Positions 42,305 to 51,299 of a stretch of DNA of 54,024 nucleotides are shown one piece after another (within the stretch, counting starts at the first letter, position 1; the number at the start of each line of letters is the position of its first letter). Where the stretch lies: assembly GCA_947628795.1 (NCBI GenBank), contig CANRBF010000012.1:1-54024 (forward strand), in the 5' to 3' direction. Under the pieces are notes generated by a model. It saw only the letters and a program-made list of their open reading frames with translations, made no database searches and was not told where the DNA came from. The DNA is from an uncultured Monoglobus sp. (GTDB lineage: Bacteria; Bacillota; Clostridia; Monoglobales; Monoglobaceae). The position numbers were made by a program, and so were the translations under genes.

Positions 42305-43339
42305 TTGTCATATATAATGCTGGCCCTCGGCTGGGTCCTCAAACTTATGTACACTGTCACCGGCAACTATGGCGTGGCGATAATTCTGTTCACGCTGATA
42401 ATCAAGGCTGTTCTGACCCCGCTGACGGTCAAGCAGCAGAAGTCGATGCTCAAGACCCAGAAGCTTCAGCCGCTTTTGATGGAGATCCAGAAAAAGTACG
42501 CTAACGATAAAGATAAGCTGAATCAGGAGACGATGAAGCTGTATCAGAAATATCAGATCAATCCCATGAGCGGATGTCTGCCTATGTTTATTCAGCTTCC
42601 GATTTTGTTCGCGCTGTACTATGTTGTGCGCCAGCCCATAATCTATATCATGGGCGTGGCGAGTTCGGACGTTTGGAGGATCGTCAGCGCGGTCGACGAG
42701 TGGGGCATCTCGAATCCCGACGGGCTCAATCAGTTTTTGGCCGCGCTCAATATTGAATCGCTGAGCATATTCCCCGACAACGCTTTCAAAAACTTCGGCA
42801 TATACGAGATACGTTTCGCCAGACTGCTGTTTGAGCATCCGGAGATAATGAACAGTCACTTTATCACCGAGACCGGCAAGAACTACATGCTGATAGACTT
42901 TAATCTTCTGGGCATAGACCTGTCGCAGACGCCCGATCTGGGCGGCCTTTTGGGCCTGATATTCGGCAGGCTCCCCGAGGGCGGCATCACATGGGGCACG
43001 ATCGGACTGTGGCTCATCCCGCTGCTGGCCGGCGGAAGCTCGTATCTGACCAGTTATATCACCCAGAAAATGCAGCCGCCTCAGCCCGTTCAGAAGGATG
43101 AGAACGGCGTCGAGAAGCCCAACACTATGAAAACAATGATGATCATGATGCCGCTGTTCTCTATCTGGATAGCGTTTACGCTGCCGGCGGCGATCGGATT
43201 CTACTGGATACTGAGCGGACTTATCCAGCTGGCTCAGCAGATATTCATAAACAAGGTCGTTCACGTTGACGTGACCGACGAGGATATAAAGGAGGAAATG
43301 CAGAATGCCGCGAAAAATAGAAAAAAACGCAAAAAGTAA
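42305..43339 (+). CDS. yidC: membrane protein insertase YidC/OxaI
   Basis: 344 residues, Gram-positive type without the large periplasmic domain of Proteobacteria. The core motifs are GNYGVAIILFTLIIKAVLTPLTVKQQKSM (helix with the key Arg/Lys-containing groove), NPMSGCLPMFIQLPILFALYYV, and C-terminal helices ending in a very basic tail (RKKRKK). There is no lipobox at the start, unlike many Bacillus homologues. The start is TTG 42305 with AAGGAG 8 bases upstream. A ~100-residue insertion between helices (about 110-215) is longer than I expect for the family. The 3' end overlaps jag by 35 bases. Confidence 0.94.
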   Translation: MSYIMLALGWVLKLMYTVTGNYGVAIILFTLIIKAVLTPLTVKQQKSMLKTQKLQPLLMEIQKKYANDKDKLNQETMKLYQKYQINPMSGCLPMFIQLPILFALYYVVRQPIIYIMGVASSDVWRIVSAVDEWGISNPDGLNQFLAALNIESLSIFPDNAFKNFGIYEIRFARLLFEHPEIMNSHFITETGKNYMLIDFNLLGIDLSQTPDLGGLLGLIFGRLPEGGITWGTIGLWLIPLLAGGSSYLTSYITQKMQPPQPVQKDENGVEKPNTMKTMMIMMPLFSIWIAFTLPAAIGFYWILSGLIQLAQQIFINKVVHVDVTDEDIKEEMQNAAKNRKKRKK

Positions 43340-44210
43340 AGAAGAAGCCCTGCGTCTCGCCGCCGAGGAGTTCGGCGTTCCGGTCGAGGAATTGTCGTTC
43401 ACGGTCGAGCGGGAGATAGGCAAGGGAATACTCGGCAAACTTCTGGGCAGAGAGGTCATAATCTCCGCGTGGATCACCAAAGAGGCCGAGGAAGAACAGA
43501 AAATACGCGAGACACGCGAGCTGCGCCGCAAAAAGATGGAGCAGCAGAAAGCCGCCGAGGAAGCGGCGAAGGCGGCGAAAGCCGCCGATAAAGCCGAAAA
43601 GCGCGAGCCCCGCGCGGCAAGGCCGGAAAAGCCGAAGAGACCGGCTTTCGAGAAAAAGGCCGAGCCGAAAACCGAGGCTGTGCCAAAGGCGCCGGCTCCC
43701 GCGCCGAAGCCCGATAAGGAGCTGTCGCCCGCCGAGAAAAAGCGGCGCGAGGTCACCGAAAAATCGGTCAGCGACGCTCAGTATTTCGCGGAGACCCTTA
43801 TCCACATGATGGGCCTTGAGGACGCAAAGATCGAGGCGAAAAACGGCGGGAAGTCGGTCGATGTGACCGTTTCGGGCGAGCGTATGGGGCTGCTTATCGG
43901 CAAGAGAGGCGACACTCTGGACGCGGTCCAGTATCTAACCAGTCTGTATGTCAACAAAGAGAAGAACTCGTACATCAAGGTCAATATAGACACCGAGGGC
44001 TACCGCGCCAAGCGCGAGGAAACTCTCGTGAGACTGGCGAAGAGCCTGGAGCGCAGAGTTCAGCGCGAGGGACATGATATTGAGCTCGAGCCCATGTCGC
44101 CCAACGAGAGAAGAATTATCCACGCCGCTCTCCAGAGCAGCGAGGACGTTAAGACCTACAGCGTCGGCGAGGAGCCGAACCGCAAGGTCGTTATCGCGCT
44201 TCAGGATTAG
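43305..44210 (+). CDS. jag: Jag/KhpB RNA-binding protein
   Basis: 301 residues. A Jag-N domain (1-50) is followed by a long, highly charged Lys/Glu/Ala-rich linker (about 55-145) that is probably helical. Then come a KH domain with the GKRGDTLDAVQYL motif near 200 and a C-terminal R3H domain (R-x-x-x-H region SPNERRIIHAALQ near 265). KhpB with KhpA acts in RNA binding and control of cell elongation in Gram-positives. AAGGAGGAA precedes ATG 43305 inside yidC, so translation is coupled. Confidence 0.93.
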   Translation: MPRKIEKNAKSKEEALRLAAEEFGVPVEELSFTVEREIGKGILGKLLGREVIISAWITKEAEEEQKIRETRELRRKKMEQQKAAEEAAKAAKAADKAEKREPRAARPEKPKRPAFEKKAEPKTEAVPKAPAPAPKPDKELSPAEKKRREVTEKSVSDAQYFAETLIHMMGLEDAKIEAKNGGKSVDVTVSGERMGLLIGKRGDTLDAVQYLTSLYVNKEKNSYIKVNIDTEGYRAKREETLVRLAKSLERRVQREGHDIELEPMSPNERRIIHAALQSSEDVKTYSVGEEPNRKVVIALQD

Positions 44211-44211
44211 T

Positions 44212-44445
44212 ATGGGTTACAGGTTTTTCGAGAATAAAGATTGCGAATATTACCCTTGTCACAAAGCGGAGCGGATAAACTGTCTGTTCTGCTTTTGTCC
44301 TTTATACGATATGACAGACTGCGGAGGAAATTTCCGCGTGCTCAAAACGGAAAACGGAGACGTGAAGGACTGTTCCGCCTGCCTTATACCCCACAGCGAG
44401 GGCGGATATGACTATGTGACAAGCAGGCTCACGAAAGGAGAATGA
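44212..44445 (+). CDS. small cysteine-rich domain protein
   Basis: 77 residues with nine Cys and several His, placed as D-C-E-Y-Y-P-C-H, N-C-L-F-C-F-C-P-L-Y, D-C-G-G and D-C-S-A-C. This matches the known cysteine-rich small domain family, probably metal-binding; its biochemical role is unknown. It starts at the base after jag ends (ATG 44212, AGGA just upstream) and its TGA lies next to argD, so it is co-transcribed with both. Confidence 0.85.
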   Translation: MGYRFFENKDCEYYPCHKAERINCLFCFCPLYDMTDCGGNFRVLKTENGDVKDCSACLIPHSEGGYDYVTSRLTKGE

Positions 44446-44450
44446 TCGTT

Positions 44451-45647
44451 ATGGAGCATTTAAATTTGGATCAAATAAAGGCTCTTGACAAAAAATATTA
44501 CATGAACACCTTCGGCGACCGTATCCCGGTCTGCTTTGTCAGCGGAAACGGGATCGACTTAAAGTCGACCGAGGGAGATATATACAAGGACTTTTTCGCC
44601 GGTATAGCGGTGTCGGCTCTGGGGCATAATCACGAGAGACTGACCCGCGAGCTGAGAGAGCAGGTCGGCTGCCTGCTCCACACCTCAAGCGTTTACTACG
44701 TTGAGAACCAGGCGCGCCTTGCCGAGATGCTGGTCGAGAACACCTGCGCCGACAGAGTTTTCTTTTGCTCGACCGGTGCCGAGGCCAACGAGGGCGCGAT
44801 AAAGCTCGCGAAAAAGTATCAGGTCGAAAAAGGCAGACCCGAGAGGATCGAGTTCATAACCCTTAAAAACTCGTTCCACGGCAGAACACTGGCGACCGTG
44901 GCGGCCACCGGCCAGCCCAAGTACCAGGCGCCGTATCTGCCGCTTATCGAAAAATTCACGCATATAGACATCAACGACATCGAGGCTCTGAGAGGCACGG
45001 TGAACAACAAAACCGCCGGAATTATCCTGGAGCTTATTCAGGGCGAGAGCGGAGTGCACCCCGCGACGCGCGAGTTTGCCGAGGAGGCGCGGAGAATATG
45101 CTCCGAGAACGATATCGCGCTGATAATCGACGAGGTGCAGACCGGTATCGGCAGGTGCGGAAAGCTGTTCGCCCACGAGCTGTACGGCATAAAGCCCGAT
45201 ATTTTCACGATGGCGAAGGGTCTGGGCGGCGGAGTGCCGATAGGCGCATTCTGCGCGAGCGATAAATTCGCGGCGGCCTTTAAACCGGGCGACCACGGCA
45301 CCACGTTCGGCGGCAACCCGCTGTCCACGAGAGCGGGACTGGTCGTTATGGACGAGCTGATAAACGGCGGCGTGCTTGAAAAAGCCGCGAAGGCGGGCGA
45401 ATATCTGGGCGATTCTCTGAATAAGCTTATGGCGGAGTGTACGCAGATAGCGGAGGTTCGCGGCGCGGGCCTTATGCGGGGCGTCGAGTTCAAAGAGCCC
45501 ATCGCCAAAGAGGTCGGAAACAAACTGTTTGAGAAAAAAATACTGGTCGGCGTTGTGGGTGATCGGGTACTGCGGATAGTTCCGCCGCTGATCGTCACGA
45601 ATTCCGATATTGACATATTAACCGAAGCGATCAAGGAGGTTTTATAA
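44451..45647 (+). CDS. argD: acetylornithine aminotransferase
   Basis: 398 residues, a class III PLP aminotransferase. Landmarks are FCSTGAEANEGAIKLAKK near 102 (PLP phosphate), ITLKNSFHGRTLATVAATGQ, the Asp of IIDEVQTGIGR, and the PLP-lysine Lys255 in FTMAKGLGGGVPIGA. GTTFGGNPL follows. Converts N-acetylglutamate semialdehyde to acetylornithine. I chose ATG 44451, 10 bases after AAAGGAG; an in-frame ATG at 44442 sits on the ribosome site and overlaps the preceding stop. argF follows after one base, which supports the arginine role over GABA or ornithine transaminase. Confidence 0.92.
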   Translation: MEHLNLDQIKALDKKYYMNTFGDRIPVCFVSGNGIDLKSTEGDIYKDFFAGIAVSALGHNHERLTRELREQVGCLLHTSSVYYVENQARLAEMLVENTCADRVFFCSTGAEANEGAIKLAKKYQVEKGRPERIEFITLKNSFHGRTLATVAATGQPKYQAPYLPLIEKFTHIDINDIEALRGTVNNKTAGIILELIQGESGVHPATREFAEEARRICSENDIALIIDEVQTGIGRCGKLFAHELYGIKPDIFTMAKGLGGGVPIGAFCASDKFAAAFKPGDHGTTFGGNPLSTRAGLVVMDELINGGVLEKAAKAGEYLGDSLNKLMAECTQIAEVRGAGLMRGVEFKEPIAKEVGNKLFEKKILVGVVGDRVLRIVPPLIVTNSDIDILTEAIKEVL

Positions 45648-45648
45648 C

Positions 45649-46584
45649 ATGAAACATTTTATAAGCATACACGACATTTCACACGAGGAGTTCAACCAGC
45701 TGCTGTCTCTGGCGGCAAAGCTCAAAAAGGAGCAGAAGACGGGCGTGACGCACCATATCTTAAAGGGCAAGACGCTGGCGATGATCTTCACAAAATCGTC
45801 CACCAGGACGCGCGTTTCCTTTGAGACGGGCATATATCAGCTGGGCGGCCAGGCTCTGTTCCTTTCTGCAAACGATATCCAGCTGGGCCGCGGCGAGACG
45901 ATCTACGACACCGCCAAGGTCATGAGCCGCTTTGTGGACGGCATAATGATCAGGACTTTCGACCATCAGGATGTGCTGGATCTGGCGAAATACGGCTCGA
46001 TCCCGATAATAAACGGACTGACCGACCTGCTGCATCCCTGCCAGGCTCTGGCCGACCTTATGACGGTCAAGGAGCACAAGGGACGCCTGCGCGGCCTCAA
46101 GCTCGCATATATCGGCGACGGCAACAACGTAGCCCACTCGCTGCTCTACGCCTGCGCCAAGGCGGGCATGGACATCAGCGTCGGCTCGCCCAAGGGCTAT
46201 GAGTGCGACCCCGAGATAGTCGCCAACGCCCGCGAGGACGCCAAGGCTCTGGGTTCAAAGATAGTTATGACTAACGACCCCGTTGAGGCGATAACCGACG
46301 CCGACGTGGTATACACCGACACCTGGGCCAGTATGGGTCAGGAGAGCGAGAAAGAAAAGAGAGTGAAGGCTTTTCAGGGTTATCAGATCGACCTTGAGCT
46401 GTTTAATAAATCAAAGCCCGACAGCATATTCATGCACTGTCTGCCCGCGTATCGCGGCTTTGAGATGACGGCCGACGTTATAGACGGCGAGCGCAGCGTG
46501 GTGTTCGACGAGGCGGAAAACAGACTGCACGCCCAAAAAGCGGTTATGGCAATGCTGATGGTGGGGGATAATAAAAATGAGTAA
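45649..46584 (+). CDS. argF: ornithine carbamoyltransferase
   Basis: 311 residues. Carbamoyl-phosphate-binding STRTR (51-55), HPCQ (129-132) and the ornithine-site HCLPAYRG (about 263) are complete. Joins carbamoyl phosphate and ornithine to citrulline. The ribosome site AAGGAGG precedes ATG 45649. Other arginine genes (argC, argJ, argB, argG, argH, carAB) are not in the window, so this is a split arginine regulon. The end overlaps the next gene by 8 bases. Confidence 0.95.
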   Translation: MKHFISIHDISHEEFNQLLSLAAKLKKEQKTGVTHHILKGKTLAMIFTKSSTRTRVSFETGIYQLGGQALFLSANDIQLGRGETIYDTAKVMSRFVDGIMIRTFDHQDVLDLAKYGSIPIINGLTDLLHPCQALADLMTVKEHKGRLRGLKLAYIGDGNNVAHSLLYACAKAGMDISVGSPKGYECDPEIVANAREDAKALGSKIVMTNDPVEAITDADVVYTDTWASMGQESEKEKRVKAFQGYQIDLELFNKSKPDSIFMHCLPAYRGFEMTADVIDGERSVVFDEAENRLHAQKAVMAMLMVGDNKNE

Positions 46585-47086
46585 GCAGCTTTACGCGTTC
46601 GAGGTCAAGCGGGCCAGCCGCGAGGACGTTCCCGCCATCAAAAAAATAACCAAGGACGCGTTTTTGAAATATTGTGAGATGGCGGGCCTCGACTACGACA
46701 TAGAGGCGCTCAACGAGACGAGCGAGGACGTGCTGCGCGACATCGAGAACAAAGAAGTGTTCGTCGTGTTTATCGACGATCAGCCCGTTGGCGCGGTGCG
46801 CATTGAACTGCTTGATAACCACGAGGCGTATCTGAGCCGATTCGCGGTCAAGTCGACTCAGCGCAACAACGGCATAGGCAAAATACTGATGAGCGTGGTC
46901 GACAAGGTAATGCGGGAGAACAACGTGAAGATATTGCGCCTGCACACCGGCTCGCATGTCACGCCGCTGATAAGGTTCTACTACGGCAGAGGCTTTTACA
47001 TAAACTCGGTCGAGCACAGCCGCGGCTATCCCCGCGCCGAGCTTATCAAGGACTACAGCAAGCAAAACAAATTTTCGCTTGATTAG
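46577..47086 (+). CDS. GNAT family acetyltransferase
   Basis: 169 residues. The acetyl-CoA-binding motif A is seen as LSRFAVKSTQRNNGIGKILM (about 92-111, core Q-R-N-N-G-I-G), with the downstream FYYGRGFY motif B. The substrate is not readable. Overlap with argF makes a link with arginine metabolism possible, for example acetyl transfer to glutamate, but the protein does not look like a classic ArgA or ArgJ; tight packing may be accidental. ATG 46577 has GGGGGA upstream. Confidence 0.85.
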   Translation: MSKQLYAFEVKRASREDVPAIKKITKDAFLKYCEMAGLDYDIEALNETSEDVLRDIENKEVFVVFIDDQPVGAVRIELLDNHEAYLSRFAVKSTQRNNGIGKILMSVVDKVMRENNVKILRLHTGSHVTPLIRFYYGRGFYINSVEHSRGYPRAELIKDYSKQNKFSLD

Positions 47087-47114
47087 GACACGATCAAAAG
47101 GACGGTATAATTAA

Positions 47115-48473
<1,359 letters not shown>

Positions 48474-48600
48474 TGCCGCCCGTTAAGGCTTTCGCCGCGC
48501 GGGGCGGAGGCGGCGCGCGGAATAGGGCGGGCGAAATCAATTTAAGAAAAACGAAGTTTTTCTGCATTATGACCGCAAGCGAAGCTTGCAAAAAGGAGCG
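48474..48600. repeat. hairpin-rich intergenic repeat after asnS
   Basis: The gap holds GCCGCCCGTTAAGGC (related in reverse to CCTAACGGGCGGCC at 9625-9638), a GC-rich inverted stretch at 48492-48520, and two perfect triloop hairpins: AGAAAAAC-GAA-GTTTTTCT (48545-48563) and GCAAGC-GAA-GCTTGC (48575-48589). The second recalls the hairpin in the insert at 9534-9610. The TPR gene's AAGGAG follows directly. Confidence 0.7.
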
Positions 48601-48606
48601 AATATT

Positions 48607-49353
48607 ATGAAATTTATCTGGCAAATACTGCTGCTTGTGGCGCTTGTGTTTATAATCATCAAGCGTGCGGGTATCGTGGCGCTGTTCGCCAAGCAAAAAT
48701 ACGCCAAGGGCGACTACCTGGGCTCGCTGAAAATTTTTAACATAGCAAGCAAGGTGGGAAATCTGGGCGCCGGCGACATGATACTGTTCGGCTATAACTG
48801 CCTGCGCTGCGGCGAGCTCAAGGCTGCGAAAAAGGTTTTCGCCGACGCCTACATGCTCACCAAGCCCAACACCGCCGACCGCTACAGGCTGATGTCGCTC
48901 CAAGCGCTCGTCAGCTGGAAGGAGGGCGATCTCGACTCCGCGATAGAAAAGCTCGAGGAAGTATACGAAAACAATTTCAGGATCACCACCATATATCAGA
49001 ATCTGGGTATCATGTATAATCTGAAGGGCGACGGCAAAAAGGCGGTCGAGTTCAACGAGGAGGCCTACGACTACAACAGCGATGACAACATAATCACCGA
49101 CAACCTGGCCGAGGCCTACGCGATAAACGGGGATTACGACAAGGCGAGGGAGACATACGAGGAGCTTCTTAAACGAGATCCCGAGCCGAGGTTTCCCGAA
49201 GCCTACTACGGCTACGGCGAGCTTTTGATAAAGCAGGGCGAAAAACAAAGAGGCATAGAGCTCATAGAAAAATCGCTGGACAAGCCCTTCTCGTTCCTGA
49301 GCCTCAAATCCAAGGAAGAGATCGAGCAAATGCTTGAGGAATATAAAAAATAA
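48607..49353 (+). CDS. membrane-anchored TPR protein
   Basis: 248 residues. An N-terminal helix (FIWQILLLVALVFIIIKRAG) anchors it in the membrane. The rest is helical with tetratricopeptide-like repeats, the clearest at about 130-200 (TIYQNLGIMYNLKGDGKKAVEFNEEAYD and ITDNLAEAYAINGDYDKARETYEELL). TPRs mediate protein-protein contacts; the partner is unknown. ATG 48607 has AAAGGAG upstream. It is the last gene before the AT-rich accessory part. Confidence 0.85.
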   Translation: MKFIWQILLLVALVFIIIKRAGIVALFAKQKYAKGDYLGSLKIFNIASKVGNLGAGDMILFGYNCLRCGELKAAKKVFADAYMLTKPNTADRYRLMSLQALVSWKEGDLDSAIEKLEEVYENNFRITTIYQNLGIMYNLKGDGKKAVEFNEEAYDYNSDDNIITDNLAEAYAINGDYDKARETYEELLKRDPEPRFPEAYYGYGELLIKQGEKQRGIELIEKSLDKPFSFLSLKSKEEIEQMLEEYKK

Positions 49354-49403
49354 GTCGTAAAAAATGTAAATATTGACAAAAATATATTTTTTAAAAATAT
49401 TAG

Positions 49404-49441
49404 TTGCATTTTTTAAAATTTGTGATATAATGTGATATAAT
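49404..49441 (+). promoter_or_regulatory. promoter with duplicated -10 box
   Basis: TTGCAT (49404-49409), 16 bases, TATAAT (49426-49431). A 10-bp tandem duplication (TGTGATATAA) makes a second TATAAT at 49436-49441. It would drive the RNA region that follows. Confidence 0.6.
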
Positions 49442-49444
49442 ATA

Positions 49445-49646
49445 TATGTAAATACTTTAATGTATTTAAATTTGATACAAACAGTTCTCAGAGGCTGTTT
49501 TGAGCGTTGAAACATATTGTCGGTTCGCCGTCGGTGATATGCGGAGCTCTGCGGAGGGTTGTGTGATTACCACATGGCGAATAGGATTTAAAATATCTGA
49601 AAGAAAACACTCTAATTTGTGCCTCGATTATATCGGGGCATTTTTT
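49445..49646 (+). ncRNA. possible structured RNA or leader, family unknown
   Basis: About 200 bases between a promoter and an intrinsic terminator, with no convincing coding frame. Visible pairings include AAACAG/CTGTTT (about 49479-49501), CATAT/ATATG (about 49513-49541) around a CGG-TTCG-CCG hairpin, and a possible TGTG/CACA hairpin at 49560-49575. The terminator is TGCCTCGA/TCGGGGCA (49620-49640) plus six T residues. I compared it by eye with common riboswitch signatures and with 6S, tmRNA, SRP and RNase P RNA and found no match. It may be a stand-alone small RNA, or an attenuating leader of the nuclease-like gene that begins 23 bases later. Confidence 0.45.
49620..49646 (+). terminator. 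intrinsic terminator before the nuclease-like gene
   Basis: TGCCTCGA and TCGGGGCA form an 8-bp stem (one G-T pair) with a TTATA loop, followed by TTTTTT. Confidence 0.85.
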
Positions 49647-49668
49647 AAATTGAATTTTGGTGTGTAAT

Positions 49669-50270
49669 ATGGATAAGCTAACAAAAGCGCAAAAGCGTTT
49701 GAAAGATTATTAAAAACGGAATATACTTTTAAAGCGGGACATAAAAACAAACTTATATCTCTTAAGGTCAATTTTATGAAGGAGGATTTTTTTCATCTTG
49801 TAGGCTTGCACAAGCTCAGAGATATAGAAAAGTTGAATGATCCTTCGTTTAGTAAATCCCAAATATTTGATGCGGTCGCATATGGCACGATTACGTTTGA
49901 CGATCTGCAAAAAAGTGTGTTTTTTGACGAGATCGATAGCAGGATCCGCTATTTTTGTCAGCTTGAAGAATTGCTTGACAAGGAAGATTTGGTTTTCAGA
50001 TATTATAAAAATAAAGTTAAAGGCAGCGGAATAAGCGCGGATTACTTGTTGTTTTTTGATGATAATTTACCAAACTTGTGTTTCTTTTTGACATATCGGG
50101 GTAATCAAAAAGGAGTTCTCTGCGGCAGCAGTTTTTTCGCGGCAGAGAATAATAGACATATAATAGGACAGCCTAAATTTAAAGTATTATACAAATCAAA
50201 AAAATATATTGACACGGATGAAAAAATTGTCTTGTTAAACCGTGTAAAACCAAACGGCTTTGGCAAATAA
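49669..50270 (+). pseudogene. PBECR4-like nuclease-domain gene with apparent frameshift near its start
   Basis: From ATG 49669 the frame reads MDKLTKAQKRLKDY and stops. The adjacent frame, with no start codon, reads AKAFERLLKTEYTFKAGHK and continues through ATG 49776 to 50270, ending NRVKPNGFGK. Restoring one base near 49690 would join them into a ~200-residue protein. The block FMKEDFFHLVGLHKLRDI and the helical middle resemble the PBECR4 domain (phage/Barnase-EndoU-colicin-RelE-like nuclease fold), a tentative recognition. Either a one-base loss inactivated the gene, or translation restarts at ATG 49776 (164 residues, AAGG 8 bases upstream) or uses frameshifting. Codon use is AT-rich, unlike the housekeeping genes. 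Confidence 0.5.
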
Positions 50271-50286
50271 ACGCCAAAGCCGTTTT

Positions 50287-50619
50287 TTACTTAAGGGCGA
50301 GCGCACTTGATATTATGTCATATATTATTTTTTGCTCTTTTGGCGTCAGGTCGAGCATCATGGAATAAATTTTTTGCGGATACTCGTCGCGACCGTTTTC
50401 TGTTCCACCTATGTTTTTAAGAAGCTCGGCAAGCGATATTCCCAAACCTTTTGAAATACGGTAAAGTATGTCGATCGACGGATTTTTTTCGCCCCGTTCT
50501 ATCACGCCGATATACACCGTGTTTAAGTCCGCGAGCTCCGCCAGTTTTTCCTGGCTCATTTTTAATTGCGTGCGATACTGACGAATCCTGATACCCACCT
50601 CTTTTTTTATGCTGTCCAC
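50287..50619 (-). CDS. XRE-family transcriptional regulator
   Basis: 110 residues. A helix-turn-helix domain (IRQYRTQLKMSQEKLAELADLNTVYIGVIERGEKNPSIDILYRISKGLGI, about 12-62) is of the SinR/XRE type. A short C-terminal helical region (about 80-110) is probably for dimerisation. I chose GTG 50619, because GGAGG lies 8 bases upstream; the ATG at 50634 has no ribosome site and itself forms part of that GGAGG. It is divergent from the leucine-rich-repeat gene and convergent with the nuclease-like gene, and may control one or both. Confidence 0.88.
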   Translation of the reverse strand: MDSIKKEVGIRIRQYRTQLKMSQEKLAELADLNTVYIGVIERGEKNPSIDILYRISKGLGISLAELLKNIGGTENGRDEYPQKIYSMMLDLTPKEQKIIYDIISSALALK

Positions 50620-50676
50620 CGAAAACACCTCCATAAATATATACTAAAAGTTTTGTTATTTAATTTCTAACATCTA

Positions 50677-50735
50677 TTGACTTTTTATTCTGTTTGATGT
50701 ATACTATAGACGTTTTTATAGTTCATATAACTAAC
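50677..50735 (+). promoter_or_regulatory. promoter and possible operators between divergent genes
   Basis: TTGACT (50677-50682), 17 bases, TATACT (50700-50705) for the leucine-rich-repeat gene. An inverted repeat ACTATA/TATAGT overlaps its -10 (about 50703-50721), followed by an AACTA/TAGTT-type repeat, plausible operators for the adjacent XRE protein. Confidence 0.55.
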
Positions 50736-50793
50736 TATTGATGTTTAGTTTATAAAAAAACAATTAAATTAATTAAAATGGAGGTAAAATGTT

Positions 50794-51186
50794 ATGAAAA
50801 AGAAGTTGGGAATTTTACTGCTGGTTTTGGGGGCTTTATTGATCGTTACGTACGCTGCGAGTGCCGAGACATACGAACAATTGACTTATAGAACTTATGC
50901 CGATCATATTGAAATAACCGGTTGTGCCGAAAATGCCGTAATGCTCAATATTCCTGCCGAAATAGACGGCCTGCTCGTTACCGGCATTGGCCAATTTGCG
51001 TTTGACGGATGCAGCAGCTTAACAAGCATAAATCTTCCGGAGAGCATAACAAGCATTGGTAACTTTGCGTTTAGAAAGTGTGAAAACTTAATTAGTATAA
51101 ATATCCCACCCGGCGTGACAAGTATTGGCCGAGAGGCATTTATGTATTGCAGCGGCTTAACGAATATAAATATTCCGGATATGTAA
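50794..51186 (+). CDS. short secreted leucine-rich-repeat (BspA-like) protein
   Basis: 130 residues. A signal peptide (MKKKLGILLLVLGALLIVTYAASA) precedes a short linker and about three 23-residue BspA-type repeats (pattern I-x-x-x-A-F-x-x-C-x-x-L-x-x-I-N-I-P). The reading frame stops (TAA 51184-51186) in the middle of a repeat, right after NINIPDM, where related proteins continue with more repeats and a C-terminal domain. It therefore looks truncated, probably by the recombination event that brought in the DNA on the right. GGAGGT precedes ATG 50794. Confidence 0.75.
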   Translation: MKKKLGILLLVLGALLIVTYAASAETYEQLTYRTYADHIEITGCAENAVMLNIPAEIDGLLVTGIGQFAFDGCSSLTSINLPESITSIGNFAFRKCENLISINIPPGVTSIGREAFMYCSGLTNINIPDM

Positions 51187-51215
51187 AGCCGAATATTGAT
51201 ACAAATTTATTTTTT

Positions 51216-51252
51216 GCAAAAAACGGGTTCAAATCGTTTTTGCGGGTTCAAA
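51216..51252. other. candidate element boundary with direct and inverted repeats
   Basis: CGGGTTCAAA occurs twice (51224-51233 and 51243-51252). GCAAAAAACG (51216-51225) and CGTTTTTGC (51235-51243) form an inverted repeat around the first copy. It lies between the truncated repeat gene and the recombinase terminator, where an attachment site would be expected. The core site cannot be fixed without the other end. Confidence 0.35.
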
Positions 51253-51263
51253 ATTGATTGAAA

Positions 51264-51293
51264 TTAAAAAAGCCCTCCACCGCAGTGGAGGGC
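51264..51293 (-). terminator. terminator of the recombinase operon
   Basis: GCCCTCCAC and GTGGAGGGC (51272-51293) with a 4-base loop; on the minus strand a T run follows. It lies 6 bases beyond the recombinase stop codon. Confidence 0.88.
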
Positions 51294-51299
51294 CTATTT

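Noticed and set aside
42308..43756. 482-residue open frame on the minus strand opposite yidC/jag
   Set aside because: Same reasoning: it is a shadow frame with low-complexity Ser/Phe/Ala stretches and no ribosome site.
51216..51243. tRNA T-arm-like GGTTCAAAT suggesting a tRNA attachment site
   Set aside because: The flanks are A and T runs that do not form an acceptor, anticodon or D arm; no tRNA gene is seen anywhere in the window.
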